DNA of 64,000 nucleotides, taken from the NCBI RefSeq assembly GCF_004795055.1, contig NZ_SSBJ01000018.1, positions 1 to 64,000 of the forward strand, written 5' to 3'. Numbering within the stretch: the stretch's first letter is position 1; each line of letters starts with the position of its first letter. The stretch comes from Streptomyces sp. A1136. GTDB taxonomy: Bacteria > Actinomycetota > Actinomycetes > Streptomycetales > Streptomycetaceae. The notes under the pieces are model-generated. The model did no database searches and was not told the DNA's origin. It saw only the letters and a list, made by a program, of their open reading frames with translations. Below, piece by piece: positions 50,593 through 59,814 of the stretch. Made by a program: the position numbers and the translations under genes.

Positions 50593-52154
50593 GTCTGCCC
50601 CGCGCGCCCGGGGATCAGCCCCGTCCGCCGATCCCCGAGGCTCCGCCGAAGAAGTCTGCCCCGCGCGCCCGGGGATCAGCCCTCGATGGGGTCGGACATG
50701 TGCTGCACTCCCTTGTCTGCCCCGCGCGCCCGGGGATCAGCCGCCCACCACTGCTGGCACCGCGTCGAACCCGCGTCTGCCCCGCGCGCCCGGGGATCAG
50801 CCCTGGACCGCGTGGGACCCGCCGCCCCGGCCGACGTCTGCCCCGCGCGCCCGGGGATCAGCCCGCCCACCACTGCTGGCACCGCGTCGAACCCGCGTCT
50901 GCCCCGCGCGCCCGGGGATCAGCCCGTCGTTATGCGGAATGTCACCGTGCGCAAGATGTGTGGCCCGCGCGCCCGGGAATCAGCCCGCCTCGGCCGTGCA
51001 GATATCGCGCAGGATGTCGTCTGCCCCGCGCGCCCCGGGGATCAGCCGACGCCGGGGGTCGATCCGGTCGGATATCCGACGTCCCCCCGCGCGCCGGGGA
51101 TCAGCCTGTCACCGGCACCCCGATGCAGGCGACCCGCGCCTCTTCCCCGCGCGCCCGGGGATCAGCCCTGGACGCTGCCTGAGGTAATGCTCGCCGCTCC
51201 GTCTGCCCCGCGCGCCCGGGGGTCAGCCCAGCTTCCACATCGCGTCACTGGGAGAGCCGTCGCCTGCCCGCAGGCCCCCGGGGCCAGCCGACCAGGACAT
51301 CGGTGGTGACACCGGTACCGGCGTACGCCCGCGCGTCCGGGGTCAGCCCGAATTCGGCGACGCATCCCAGGACTGGTGGAAGGCTGCCCCGCGCGTCCGG
51401 GGATCACCCCACCATCGTGGTGCCGGCGTGCCGGTCAGTCTGCCTCGCACGCCGGGGATCAGCCCTCCTCGTACGCGCGCTGCACGGCACGACGATGTGT
51501 CCGCCCCGCGCGCGCCGGGGATCAGCCCACCGGCGCGGCCCTGGCCGAGAAGTCCCAACAGGTCTGCCCCGCCCGTCAGGGATCAGCCCCGCACGGCGAA
51601 CGGGTCTTCCGGGACGTAGTGGTCTGCCCTGAGGGTCCGGGGATCAGCCCGTCATCGAGCGCGTACACAAACCCCCGCAGAAGTCTGCCCCACCCGTTCG
51701 GGGATCAGCCCTAGTTGGTTTTTCATCTACCGGTAGTAGTGTGGCCGACCTGCTCATGAAGCATGACCGCGCGTCCGGGGATCAGCCCCGGCTCCGTGAC
51801 GCTTACATGGAAACCCTCGCATCGGCCCCGCACGCCCGGGGATCAGCCCGACCGTGACGTGCTCGGCTACTACATTTTCAAGTCTGCCACGCGCGTCCGG
51901 GGATCAGCCCTTGCCGTCGGCGAGGAGGTCGCCAGCCGCCATGTCTGCCCGCGCGTCCGGGGATCGGCCCGCCTACGACGCCCGTAAGGGCGCTTCTGTA
52001 CAGGTCTGCCCCGCGCGCCCGGGGATCCGCTCTCCCGACTCCACACCACGATGGTGAAGCGCATCGTCCCTCCCCAGCGCCCGGGGATCAACCTAACGTC
52101 GAAGACCCGGCCTGTGCCGATGCCTCGTCAGCTCCGGCCGCCGGGGAAACAGCC
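50593..52154 (+). CRISPR. CRISPR array 2 (type I-E)
   Basis: About 26 units with a 29-base repeat (GTCTGCCCCGCGCGCCCGG then GGATCAGCCC) and 31-33-base spacers. The first six repeats (50593-50926) are nearly identical; later ones decay step by step and the last, near 52064-52154, are barely recognisable; one spacer near 51711-51761 is abnormally long. Spacers at 50744-50774 and 50865-50896 share the same 31 bases. The leader side faces the cas genes: only ~70 bases separate the DnaQ-like stop from repeat 1. The repeat differs from array 1 at about two positions. Confidence 0.95.
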
Positions 52155-52228
52155 CTTCCCCGATCCGTTCACGTTCGAGATCCAGACGTCCCGTCCCGCA
52201 AGCCGGGGACCCGAGCAGTCGTCCTGAC

Positions 52229-53755
52229 CTACCTTCTCGCCGAGGACAGCAGTCGCCTCAGGACTGGAAATCGCACGAGTAGAGGCGCTGCGTTTACCAG
52301 CGGATGCGCGGGCCCGAGGACGGCAGCGAGGATGTCGCGCCAGAACGCCCTGACGGTCTGCTGTGCGTGGGTACGCGCGTCCACGTCCATGGTTTCGGCC
52401 GGGGAGGTGTCGGGCAGGTGTCTTCCTTCGACCGGCAGGTAGGCAACGCCGGCCGCTCGGAGGGCGCAGGTTCGGTGTTGGCCGTTCGTGAGGCTGTCGT
52501 GGTTGTCGTCCCAGCAGATGGGATCGTGTACCAGAGCCCGAGCCCATTCGCGGTCGGCTTCTTCGAGGTGCTCCATGGCGTAGGCCGCTCGGCCGCGCTC
52601 GGCGTCTTCGTCCAGCTCGGCAGCCGCGAGTTCGGTTGCGGCCTCGGCGATCGCGGTCCAGTTCGCTTGGTGGTAGGGGCAGGCGGCGAAGTCCTGCGGC
52701 GTGAGGCGGGCGAAGAGTTCCGCATGGGCCACTTGTCCGGCGTACCAGTCGTCCGGGTAGGTCTTCTCGATCGCTTCCACGCGCCGGAAGTGGCGGCACT
52801 TGGACAGGCGGTGGGGCCACGGCAGGAGCGAGACCGGCACGGGGCGTATCCCCGTCACACCGTCCAGGAAGAGGGCACGGTCCGAGGTGCTGGAGAAGCT
52901 GCTCGGGTACAGGTCGGCTTCGTCCGCCGGAGCAGGGGGGCGCAGGGCGGCGTCCTTGCGGAGTTGGTCCACTTCGTCGGGCACGGTAGCGCCGTCGAAC
53001 TGGAAGTAGGGCTTCTCGCGCCAGGGCCCGTCGAGGTCGTTGCGCAGGCGTTCGGGGTTCGGAACGAGCAGCACCGTGACGGTGGTCTCCGGGATGACCA
53101 GTACGCCGGAGAGCCCGTAGACGTTGGCAAGCGTGACCCTGCCTCCAGCCCACTGGGGGTCAGCGAGAAGGGCATGCAGGGCGTTGCCCTCGATGTGGGC
53201 GATCCACTCCACCCGCCAGAAACCCTCGTCGAAGCCCATATCGTCGGCGGGGAACCTGCAGGCCTGTGTCTGCAGGTAGTCCCCGACACACAGGGCACTG
53301 GCTGGCTTCTCGAAGGACATCGGCCTGCGTCCGATCTCGCTGCCACGGTCCGCTCTGATCGCTTTCGGTCCCGGAGATCCGTCCCGGCCCCACGCGGGCG
53401 CCGTCGCCGCCTTTCCTCCGACGAACATGGTGGTGGGCGCCTTCGGCCATGTCGGATTGAGCCGATCCCACCTCTGCCGTTCCTCGTCGATGGCATCGGC
53501 AGCGTGGTGGTCTCCCGCGCGTAGGAGAACTGGGCCGGGCATGCCCTGGATGCGGAGCCCCACCAGCCGCTTCACGGCGCGGTCGAGGCCGAAGCCGTCA
53601 CCGGAGTTGACGAAGCCGGGGCGCTCGATGTGCTCGACGTGCTCGATGCGGGCGTAGTACTCGCCCTTCCGTGGGCCGTCGGCGCCGAATCGCGCGAATC
53701 CGGTTCGCACGTAATCGCCCGGCAGGAGCTGCTCTGCACGGTAGACCTGCCTCAT
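52229..53755 (-). CDS. Hypothetical protein with ParB-like C-terminal segment
   Basis: A 508-residue protein. The N-terminal ~70 residues (RAEQLLPGDYVRTGFARFG, ARIEHVEHIERPG) and a repeat of that theme at ~150-200 (ALCVGDYLQTQACRF, VEWIAHIEGNALHAL) look like two copies of a small beta-rich unit. The C-terminal part has NHDSLTNGQHRTCALRAAGV then YLPV, which resembles the ParB/Srx-type (D/N)GQHR..A...G...vpV motif. The ATG at 53755 lies 90 bases upstream of nothing but the tad terminator. Function unknown. Confidence 0.65.
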   Translation of the reverse strand: MRQVYRAEQLLPGDYVRTGFARFGADGPRKGEYYARIEHVEHIERPGFVNSGDGFGLDRAVKRLVGLRIQGMPGPVLLRAGDHHAADAIDEERQRWDRLNPTWPKAPTTMFVGGKAATAPAWGRDGSPGPKAIRADRGSEIGRRPMSFEKPASALCVGDYLQTQACRFPADDMGFDEGFWRVEWIAHIEGNALHALLADPQWAGGRVTLANVYGLSGVLVIPETTVTVLLVPNPERLRNDLDGPWREKPYFQFDGATVPDEVDQLRKDAALRPPAPADEADLYPSSFSSTSDRALFLDGVTGIRPVPVSLLPWPHRLSKCRHFRRVEAIEKTYPDDWYAGQVAHAELFARLTPQDFAACPYHQANWTAIAEAATELAAAELDEDAERGRAAYAMEHLEEADREWARALVHDPICWDDNHDSLTNGQHRTCALRAAGVAYLPVEGRHLPDTSPAETMDVDARTHAQQTVRAFWRDILAAVLGPAHPLVNAAPLLVRFPVLRRLLSSARR

Positions 53756-53773
53756 CGTGAACCCTCCCTCTTG

Positions 53774-53800
53774 GGAGAGCCGGGCTGGGCCCGACTCTCC
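53774..53800 (-). terminator. Terminator at the end of the tad operon
   Basis: GGAGAGCCGGGC and GCCCGACTCTCC form a 12-bp stem with one mismatch and a three-base loop, 46 bases past the stop of the LysM/BTAD gene on the minus strand. Confidence 0.6.
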
Positions 53801-53845
53801 TGTCCTGCCGTTCGGCGCTCGTAACGAGCTCCCGCCGAGCGTCCT

Positions 53846-56800
53846 TTACCGGGCCGCCGTCGTTCGCGGTAGCAGTGTGCGCAGCAGCTGGGCGGTCTCC
53901 GCTTCCATATCGACTCCCCCGCCGAGGCCCTCGTTGATGCGTGCGAGTCGGGCGGCGGCTTCGCGGAGGGCTTCGACGTCTCCGGCGGCGTGGTGGGCCA
54001 GGAAGACTTGCCGGTGCAGCATCTCGTTCTCCTCGGCCGCGAGGAGGCCCTGATGCGCAGCCCAGAGCGCGCCCGCATAGTCGGCGGCTTCCCGGCGGCG
54101 GGTGGAGAGCTCGTAGGCGACATCGGCGATGGCCGAGACCATCTCCTGGACGGCCGGCTCGGCCCAGGCGTAGCGCTGTGGGTCAATTGCGGCGAACGGA
54201 CGGCCGCGAACAAGAGCCAGGGCCCGGCGCAGGGCGAGCTCGCCGTCCTCGTCGTGGCGGGCCAGGCCGGTACGCGCGAAGTTCTGGAAGGCCTTCCAGT
54301 CACACGTGACGGCCTGGGCAAGTCGGTAGCGGCTGTCGCCAGTGTCCTGGACCCGCGGGAAGTACGCCTCGCCCTCAGCGTCCTTGCCTAGCCAAGAGCG
54401 GGTGCGGGAGATGACGGCGTTGCGCATCTGCTTGTTGACCAGGCGTCCCGGCCAGAGGGCGTCGTCGATCGCGTGGTGGTCGGCGCCGGGGTTGAGCGCG
54501 AGGTAGGAGATGAGCTCGACGGCCGCGCTCTGGCGGTTGGAATCGATCCGGCCGGCCGCGCCTTCGATGACCACCCGGCCGAGCAGGAGCACCATCGGCG
54601 CCCCGCCCTCGGGGCCGTCTGCATCGTCCGCGGCGCGAGTCGGGGCGGGCACCGGTACGTGGGCCGGGACAGGGTCCGCGGACGGGAGAGGGCCCGGGAC
54701 CGGCTTCTCCACCTCGGGGCGGATCTCGGTCGGGTCCCCTTGCTTCGTCAGCAGGAGTGCGGGTTCAGGCGCCGGTTCCTGCTCAGCAGTTGCCGGGGCG
54801 GCGGCGGGAACCGCAGGCGGGTCGAAGAGGTGAGCGAGGGTCGGGCCGCTGGTGCCGTGCTCGGTCTGGTCCTCGGATGCCTCAACCGGGAAGACGGCGG
54901 GCCCCCCGTCCGTCTCGCCAGCTTCGGTGTCGGTGTCGGCCTGGTGCTCGGTCTCCAGCTCCTCGCGCTCGATGTCGGCGTACTCGTCCGGCATCCCGTC
55001 CTCGTCTGCACCGGCCTCCGGTCGGGGTGCTTCGACCTCGCCGGTCTCGTCCGTCGGATCTTCCTCGTCCGCCTCCTCCTGGTCCTGGTTCTCCTTCGCG
55101 TCCGGCTGCTCGTCGCTGTCGAGGAGCCCGTCGAGCCACTCGTCGCGGGCGGGTACGTCGGTGTCAGCCGCCGAGAGGGTGAGCAGTTCGATCGCGTCGG
55201 CGAAGTGCTGGTCCGTCAGGCCCTGGAGTTTGATTGGCAGACCGGAGCCGGGCAGGACGATGGTCTCGTCCGGTCCCGCGCAGGTCAGTGTCCAGCCTTC
55301 CTCCGGGTCCAGGTCGGCGTTCTCGCCAGCCGCGACGACCGCGCCGGCGACCCGTGGCTGGGCGGTAATCAGGTCGAGCAGCGCCTCGGTCTGGTCTCCG
55401 TCGGGGAGTTCGGCGGCGAGGAGGATGTGGGGTGTCCAGGAGCCGCCGGCGTCTTCCTGGAGGCGAGCTGCGCGGAGGGTGGGTGCGCCGAGCGCCGCCA
55501 GGGCGCGGCGCTGGTCGGCGGTGTGGCTGGTCAGTTCGGCGACCGCGTCGGCGAGGTCGTCGGTGCGTGCGACGCGTTCGGGTGCTGCCTCGTCGAGGCC
55601 GAAGGCCGTATCGGCCAGGGCGGTGATCTCCAGGTGTCCGGGCAGCGGGGTGCTGGCGAGTTCGACCGCGATGGCTTGCAGGACGTGGCGGGCGTGGTCG
55701 GCGTCACCGTCCAGGTGGAGCACGCCGACGTGCTCCAGGTCGACGAGGACGAGGCGGCCTGCGCCGTCCCAGCCCAGGGACACAAGAGCCGGGTAGGGCG
55801 CGTCGGCGCCCTGGAGGGCGTCGCGGTCGGCGAGGTCGGGGCTGGAGGCCGGGCACGTCCACAGGTCCGTGCGGCCCGCGGTGCCGGAGAAGGGCTTCAT
55901 CGGCGCGGTGTCCTGGTCGAGGTGGAGCTCGACCTTCTGCTCGTGCAGGACGACGGCGGTGACGACCGGCAGGTCACGCTCGGCCGCGGCGAGGTTGAGT
56001 GCGAGGGTGCGCAGGGCGGCGTCGAGGAGGTCGAAGCCGGTGGGGTGCTGGGCAGAGCGCAGGCCTTGTTCGGTGGCGGCGGCGCTGCCGGTGGGCATGG
56101 GGATGCGGCGGCCGGGCCGGCGTCGGCGCTGCTGGAGGATGCGGCGGGTGGCGAGGGTGCCGATGAGGGCGGCGGCCAGGGCCCCTGCGCCCATCCAGAC
56201 GGCAGCAGGGGCCAGGGTCTCGTCAGGGTCCTGTGCCTGCTGGGCGGTGTCCGTTTTCTGGCCGTCCTGCGAGGGGGCGGGAGCGGCAGTAGTGGGCGCG
56301 GTGCTGGGGGTTGAGGCGGCGGGGGCGGGGGTGGCGGGCTTCGCGGGTGTGGGAGCCGCGGGTGTGGGGGTGTCCTTCGCGGTGTCTGGCTTCGGGGGCG
56401 TCTTGGTATCCGGGGCGGGCCGGCTGTCCGGGGCGGGGGCCGGGGCGGCTGCGGCGGGGATGGTGAGTTCCTGGCCGGGAACGATCAGATCGGGGTCGTC
56501 GAAGGTCCCGCCGCCGGGCAGTGGGTTGCCCTTGTTCGCTTCGAAGATGGCCGGCCAGTCCTCGGGATCTCCGTGGTCGTCGGCGATGGTCCACAGGCTC
56601 TCGCCCGCCTTGACGGTGACGTGCTCGGCCTGGGCGGGGGCGGGCTTGGTGTCCGCGGGGCGAGTTTGCTGCGCGGGCGGCGCTGTCTCGGGCGTGGCCT
56701 GGGCGGGTGCCGGTGTCTGCGTGGCCGGTTTGGCGATGTTGGCGTCGGCGGGGAGACGGACGACTGCGCCCTTGGGTAGGAACTGGTCACCGGCCGCGAG

Positions 56801-57364
56801 TTGGGGAACGCTCGGGTTGAGGGCTGCGATGTCCTTCCATCGCGGCCCGCTGCCGAGGTACTGCTCCGCCAGGTCCCAGGGGAGCTCGGAGTCCCCGGTG
56901 ACGGTGTGGGTGGGCCAGGCGTCCTGCTCCGACGCGGCCGCCGCTGTGGGGGCAGCAGCCGCGCTCGCGCCTGCGGTCTGCACGGCGGTCGCCGCGACGG
57001 CCGGACCGGTGGTCGCGGCGGAGGCGGCTGTGGGGGAGATCAGGACGAGGCCGCCGATGAGGAGGCCGGCGAAGCCCTGCAGCCCACCGAGGCCCTTGAT
57101 CCGCTTCGCCTTCCGCCCTCGGAACAGCGCGACGATTTCGACGAGGGCGGAGAAGGTGAAGGCGGCCCAGCCGATCCAGCCGATGGTCGTGAGCACCGTG
57201 AAGAACAGCGAGCCGTCGTCCTGCCCGGTCAGCAGATCCCATCCGCCGACGAGGTCGGTGGGCTGGTGGCCGACGGCCAGCAGGACGAGGGGGATCCCGG
57301 CAATGAGTGCGGCCAGGACGGCGAGGCCGAGCAGGGCGCGGAGCAGGCGTACGAAGGTGCTCAT
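53846..57364 (-). CDS. Large membrane protein with LysM and BTAD domains
   Basis: A 1172-residue protein at the end of the tad operon. Two to three membrane segments lie in the first ~120 residues (LLRALLGLAVLAALIAGIPL, then LFFTVLTTIGWIGWAAFTF). Two LysM-like regions follow at about 155-205 and 249-305 (VKAGESLWTIADDHGD), then a Pro-rich linker, another membrane helix near 385-405, an acidic low-complexity region, and a C-terminal bacterial transcriptional-activator domain (about 920-1172: VELISYLALNPGADHHAIDD, SRTRSWLGKDAEGEAYFP). Proteins of this layout are found with Streptomyces tad loci; it may link cell-wall binding to pilus assembly or regulation. BTAD without an HTH suggests protein interaction. 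Confidence 0.82.
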   Translation of the reverse strand: MSTFVRLLRALLGLAVLAALIAGIPLVLLAVGHQPTDLVGGWDLLTGQDDGSLFFTVLTTIGWIGWAAFTFSALVEIVALFRGRKAKRIKGLGGLQGFAGLLIGGLVLISPTAASAATTGPAVAATAVQTAGASAAAAPTAAAASEQDAWPTHTVTGDSELPWDLAEQYLGSGPRWKDIAALNPSVPQLAAGDQFLPKGAVVRLPADANIAKPATQTPAPAQATPETAPPAQQTRPADTKPAPAQAEHVTVKAGESLWTIADDHGDPEDWPAIFEANKGNPLPGGGTFDDPDLIVPGQELTIPAAAAPAPAPDSRPAPDTKTPPKPDTAKDTPTPAAPTPAKPATPAPAASTPSTAPTTAAPAPSQDGQKTDTAQQAQDPDETLAPAAVWMGAGALAAALIGTLATRRILQQRRRRPGRRIPMPTGSAAATEQGLRSAQHPTGFDLLDAALRTLALNLAAAERDLPVVTAVVLHEQKVELHLDQDTAPMKPFSGTAGRTDLWTCPASSPDLADRDALQGADAPYPALVSLGWDGAGRLVLVDLEHVGVLHLDGDADHARHVLQAIAVELASTPLPGHLEITALADTAFGLDEAAPERVARTDDLADAVAELTSHTADQRRALAALGAPTLRAARLQEDAGGSWTPHILLAAELPDGDQTEALLDLITAQPRVAGAVVAAGENADLDPEEGWTLTCAGPDETIVLPGSGLPIKLQGLTDQHFADAIELLTLSAADTDVPARDEWLDGLLDSDEQPDAKENQDQEEADEEDPTDETGEVEAPRPEAGADEDGMPDEYADIEREELETEHQADTDTEAGETDGGPAVFPVEASEDQTEHGTSGPTLAHLFDPPAVPAAAPATAEQEPAPEPALLLTKQGDPTEIRPEVEKPVPGPLPSADPVPAHVPVPAPTRAADDADGPEGGAPMVLLLGRVVIEGAAGRIDSNRQSAAVELISYLALNPGADHHAIDDALWPGRLVNKQMRNAVISRTRSWLGKDAEGEAYFPRVQDTGDSRYRLAQAVTCDWKAFQNFARTGLARHDEDGELALRRALALVRGRPFAAIDPQRYAWAEPAVQEMVSAIADVAYELSTRRREAADYAGALWAAHQGLLAAEENEMLHRQVFLAHHAAGDVEALREAAARLARINEGLGGGVDMEAETAQLLRTLLPRTTAAR

Positions 57365-57372
57365 GGGCTGGT

Positions 57373-57831
57373 TCAGCCTCCGGCTTGGGTGTGCAGTCGG
57401 GCGTGTGCCGTGCCGGACACGCTGATCGTCGACCTACCCACGAACTGGGCGAAGTAGGTGTTGTAGGTGGAGTGGACGGTGACTTCGACCTGGCCGCCGT
57501 CTGTGACGGTCACAGTGCCCGAGACGTTCTGCGTGGCCAGGTAGTCCTGGGCGGCGGCGACGGCGGCATCCGGGTCCACGGTGATCTCGGTGCCCTGGAC
57601 GGCGGCCGGGACGTTGAGCTGCTGGCCGGCCGCCCGGGCAGCCTCCTGCGCAAGGCCGGTCGCCTTGTTGGTGGCGTTGAGGGCTCCGCCGCCGTCGACC
57701 AGCAGCCCCATGATCATGATGATGCCCACCGCGCTCAGCGCGTAGAACGGAGACAGCGATCCCCGGTCCCCGCCGTGGCTGCGGATCCGGTCCCGCAGGC
57801 GGGCGATGCGGCGGCTGAGGGCGGTAATCAC
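57373..57831 (-). CDS. TadG-like pilus assembly protein
   Basis: A 152-residue protein with one N-terminal membrane helix after a basic start (GSLSPFYALSAVGIIMIMGL), the form of TadE/TadG pseudopilins that anchor Flp pili. The mature region has a FVGRSTISVSGTAHARL end typical of TadG. The ATG overlaps the upstream stop by four bases. It lies nine bases before the BTAD gene. Confidence 0.82.
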   Translation of the reverse strand: MITALSRRIARLRDRIRSHGGDRGSLSPFYALSAVGIIMIMGLLVDGGGALNATNKATGLAQEAARAAGQQLNVPAAVQGTEITVDPDAAVAAAQDYLATQNVSGTVTVTDGGQVEVTVHSTYNTYFAQFVGRSTISVSGTAHARLHTQAGG

Positions 57832-58271
57832 TGGCGGCCTCGGTAGGAGTCAATCGGGCTGGTCCACGATGCCCGGAGTGTGCGGGATCCAGGGAGCCCT
57901 GGCAGTCCGATCTCACCGAGCGGCGCAGTGCAGGCGACCGTCACGCGGACGGTGGCCTCCTGGCCCAGGTCGAGGCCGTACCCGGAGGTGTCGACGGAGA
58001 CGCTGGAGGAGGCACAGTGGATGCCCTCGCCGCCCAGGCTGCGGGTCGCGGCGGCGGCCCCGGAGGCCTGCGCGGCGCCGGCTTCCCGTTCCAGGGAGGC
58101 GGCGCGGGCGGCCGCGCGGGCGGCGCCTTCCACGGCGCCGGAAGCGTCCGTGACGCGTCCGAAAGCGATCATCAGGAGCATGAGGGCGATGATGGCGGGG
58201 GCGAGGATGACGGTCTCGACGGAGTAGCTTCCCCGGTCCTCGTGCCAGTTGATGCGCCAGGCCCGCTTCAC
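57828..58271 (-). CDS. TadE-like pseudopilin
   Basis: A 147-residue protein: basic N-terminus, GSYSVETVILAPAIIALML as the TadE segment (Glu five after the processing region), one membrane helix, and a Ser-rich extracellular part with two cysteines. The GTG start shares four bases with the preceding gene's stop. One of three TadE/G-like proteins in the operon. Confidence 0.85.
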   Translation of the reverse strand: MKRAWRINWHEDRGSYSVETVILAPAIIALMLLMIAFGRVTDASGAVEGAARAAARAASLEREAGAAQASGAAAATRSLGGEGIHCASSSVSVDTSGYGLDLGQEATVRVTVACTAPLGEIGLPGLPGSRTLRASWTSPIDSYRGRQ

Positions 58272-58690
58272 CGGGCCTCCACCCAGCGCTCGACCGGTGC
58301 CTCGGCGCTCTGGACGACGTCCAGTTCGAGGCCGGGGACGAGGGTGGCGACGGTGCCGCGGACGGTGATGCGGATCTGTTCCGGTCCGCTGCCGTCGGCC
58401 GACACGGACGCGCCGCGGACGCTGCCGTACTTCGCGAGGAGGTTCTGGGCCTGGGCGACGCCGTCGCCGGGGCCGGCGCCGAGCTGGCGTCCGGCTTCGA
58501 CTCCTTGGGTGGCGGCGGAGCGGGCGACGGAGCGGGCGTAGAAGAACATGCCTGTCTGGATCGCGGCGAAGACCAGGAACAACACGATGACGGCGAGCAC
58601 GGCCAGCTCCACGCTGCCCGAGCCCCGGTCGCCCTCGTCCCGCAGACGTGCGCGTAGGCGCCGCCACCGGTTGATGACCTGGTCTTTCAC
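58268..58690 (-). CDS. TadE-like pseudopilin
   Basis: A 140-residue protein with GSGSVELAVLAVIVLFLVFA as the TadE motif and helix. It has a strong AGGAGGAAGG site before its GTG start. It is the first of three TadE/G-like genes after the pilin. Confidence 0.85.
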   Translation of the reverse strand: MKDQVINRWRRLRARLRDEGDRGSGSVELAVLAVIVLFLVFAAIQTGMFFYARSVARSAATQGVEAGRQLGAGPGDGVAQAQNLLAKYGSVRGASVSADGSGPEQIRITVRGTVATLVPGLELDVVQSAEAPVERWVEAR

Positions 58691-58717
58691 GCCGCTTCCT
58701 TCCTCCTGATAGGTGGT

Positions 58718-58906
58718 TCAGCCGCTGATGAGCGGGATCTTGGCGTCGGTGAACGTCTTAATCGCGGCGACGACCGCGATCGCGATGGCGATGACGACGC
58801 CGGCGATGACGGCGAGCTCGGCCGAGGTCTGGCCAGCGTCGCGCGGGCCGTTCTTCAGACGCTCCACACGGGCAGCGAGGAAGGTGGTCAGGGCTCGGAT
58901 GTACAT
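58718..58906 (-). CDS. Flp-type major pilin
   Basis: A 62-residue prepilin: short basic leader (LAARVERLKNG), a Glu in GQTSAELAVIAGVVIAIAI at the usual fifth position of the mature Flp pilin, then a single hydrophobic helix and a short end (FTDAKIPLISG). Size and order (between TadC and TadE genes) fit the Flp pilin that forms the pilus. GGGAGA precedes the ATG. Confidence 0.85.
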   Translation of the reverse strand: MYIRALTTFLAARVERLKNGPRDAGQTSAELAVIAGVVIAIAIAVVAAIKTFTDAKIPLISG

Positions 58907-58923
58907 AGTGTTCTCCCTTGGGT

Positions 58924-59814
58924 TCAGCCGTTGAACATGGACACAACGGGCGGCAGGACGACAAAGACCAACATGAGCAGCACGGCAAAGGTGACCGGCA
59001 GCACCATGGAGGTCGAGGCCTCGTTGGCTTGGGCTTTGGCATCGGAGAGGATCGCGACGCGCAGCTGGCGGGCCTGGGCCTGGAGGGTGGTGTAGACGGC
59101 GGCGCCGTCGCCCGCGAGGGCGAGGGTGTCGGCGGGTCGGGTGAGTTCGGGGATGTCGAGTTCCTCGCCGAGCTGCTTGAGGGCATCCCAGACGGTGACG
59201 CCGGCGAGGTCGGCTTCGTAGAACGCCTGCCGCATCCGTTCAAAAATCCATCCATCGCCGACGTCGGCCGTGTCGGTCAGAGCCTGGGCGGCACCGGAGT
59301 TGGCGATGCGTGCGAGGGCGACGCGGTCGAGGTAGGACGCGGCGGCGTGCCGTACGACGAGCCGCGCGGCCGCGGCCTCCTTGCGGACTTCCTGGCCGGG
59401 CCACAGCCAGAACAGGACTGCCAGCCCGAGGCCTGCTGCGGCGGGCATCACGAACGGAAGGCTCACGCCCAGCATGGACAGGAGCGCGCCGGCCAGCTGG
59501 GGCAGGACCAGCCCGTAGAGCGCGAAGAGGAACCTCTTGCCCAGGTGCTCGGCCGGGCTGATGCGCAGCAGATTGAGGTCGCGGACAGGCAGGGTGATGC
59601 GCTCGCCGAACGCGCTGAGGAGGCGGGTGCCGACCTTCTCGGGCAGGGACCCGGTGCCGGTGGCGGTGATGCGGGGCTGGCGGGCGATGTGGTCGGCGTC
59701 GAGCCGGTCCATGACCGAGACGACGTCAGGCCGGGCCGGCAGCAGGGCACGGATGGCCACGCCGGTCAGTGCTCCGGCGGCCGCGGCGGGCAGGACCGCT
59801 TCCATGGGGATCAT
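58924..59814 (-). CDS. tadC: TadC-like inner membrane protein
   Basis: A 296-residue type II secretion F-family protein of the tad pilus. Membrane helices are visible near residues 90-135 (LYGLVLPQLAGALLSMLGV, LGLAVLFWLWPG) and at the C-terminus (VLPVTFAVLLMLVFVVLPPV). A helical cytoplasmic domain between them has AALARIANSGAAQA-like residues. The ATG overlaps the tadB stop by four bases. Confidence 0.85.
   Translation of the reverse strand: MIPMEAVLPAAAAGALTGVAIRALLPARPDVVSVMDRLDADHIARQPRITATGTGSLPEKVGTRLLSAFGERITLPVRDLNLLRISPAEHLGKRFLFALYGLVLPQLAGALLSMLGVSLPFVMPAAAGLGLAVLFWLWPGQEVRKEAAAARLVVRHAAASYLDRVALARIANSGAAQALTDTADVGDGWIFERMRQAFYEADLAGVTVWDALKQLGEELDIPELTRPADTLALAGDGAAVYTTLQAQARQLRVAILSDAKAQANEASTSMVLPVTFAVLLMLVFVVLPPVVSMFNG

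Noticed and set aside
50545..52091. Plus-strand open frames with repeated CPARPGISP residues
   Set aside because: Same cause: array 2 repeats read as protein.
38378..52154. Self-targeting spacers within the window
   Set aside because: I did not see an obvious match outside the arrays, but this needs a computed search of every spacer against both strands, so I make no claim.
54473..56314. A 613-codon plus-strand open frame
   Set aside because: Antisense shadow of the LysM/BTAD gene; no ribosome site or domain.
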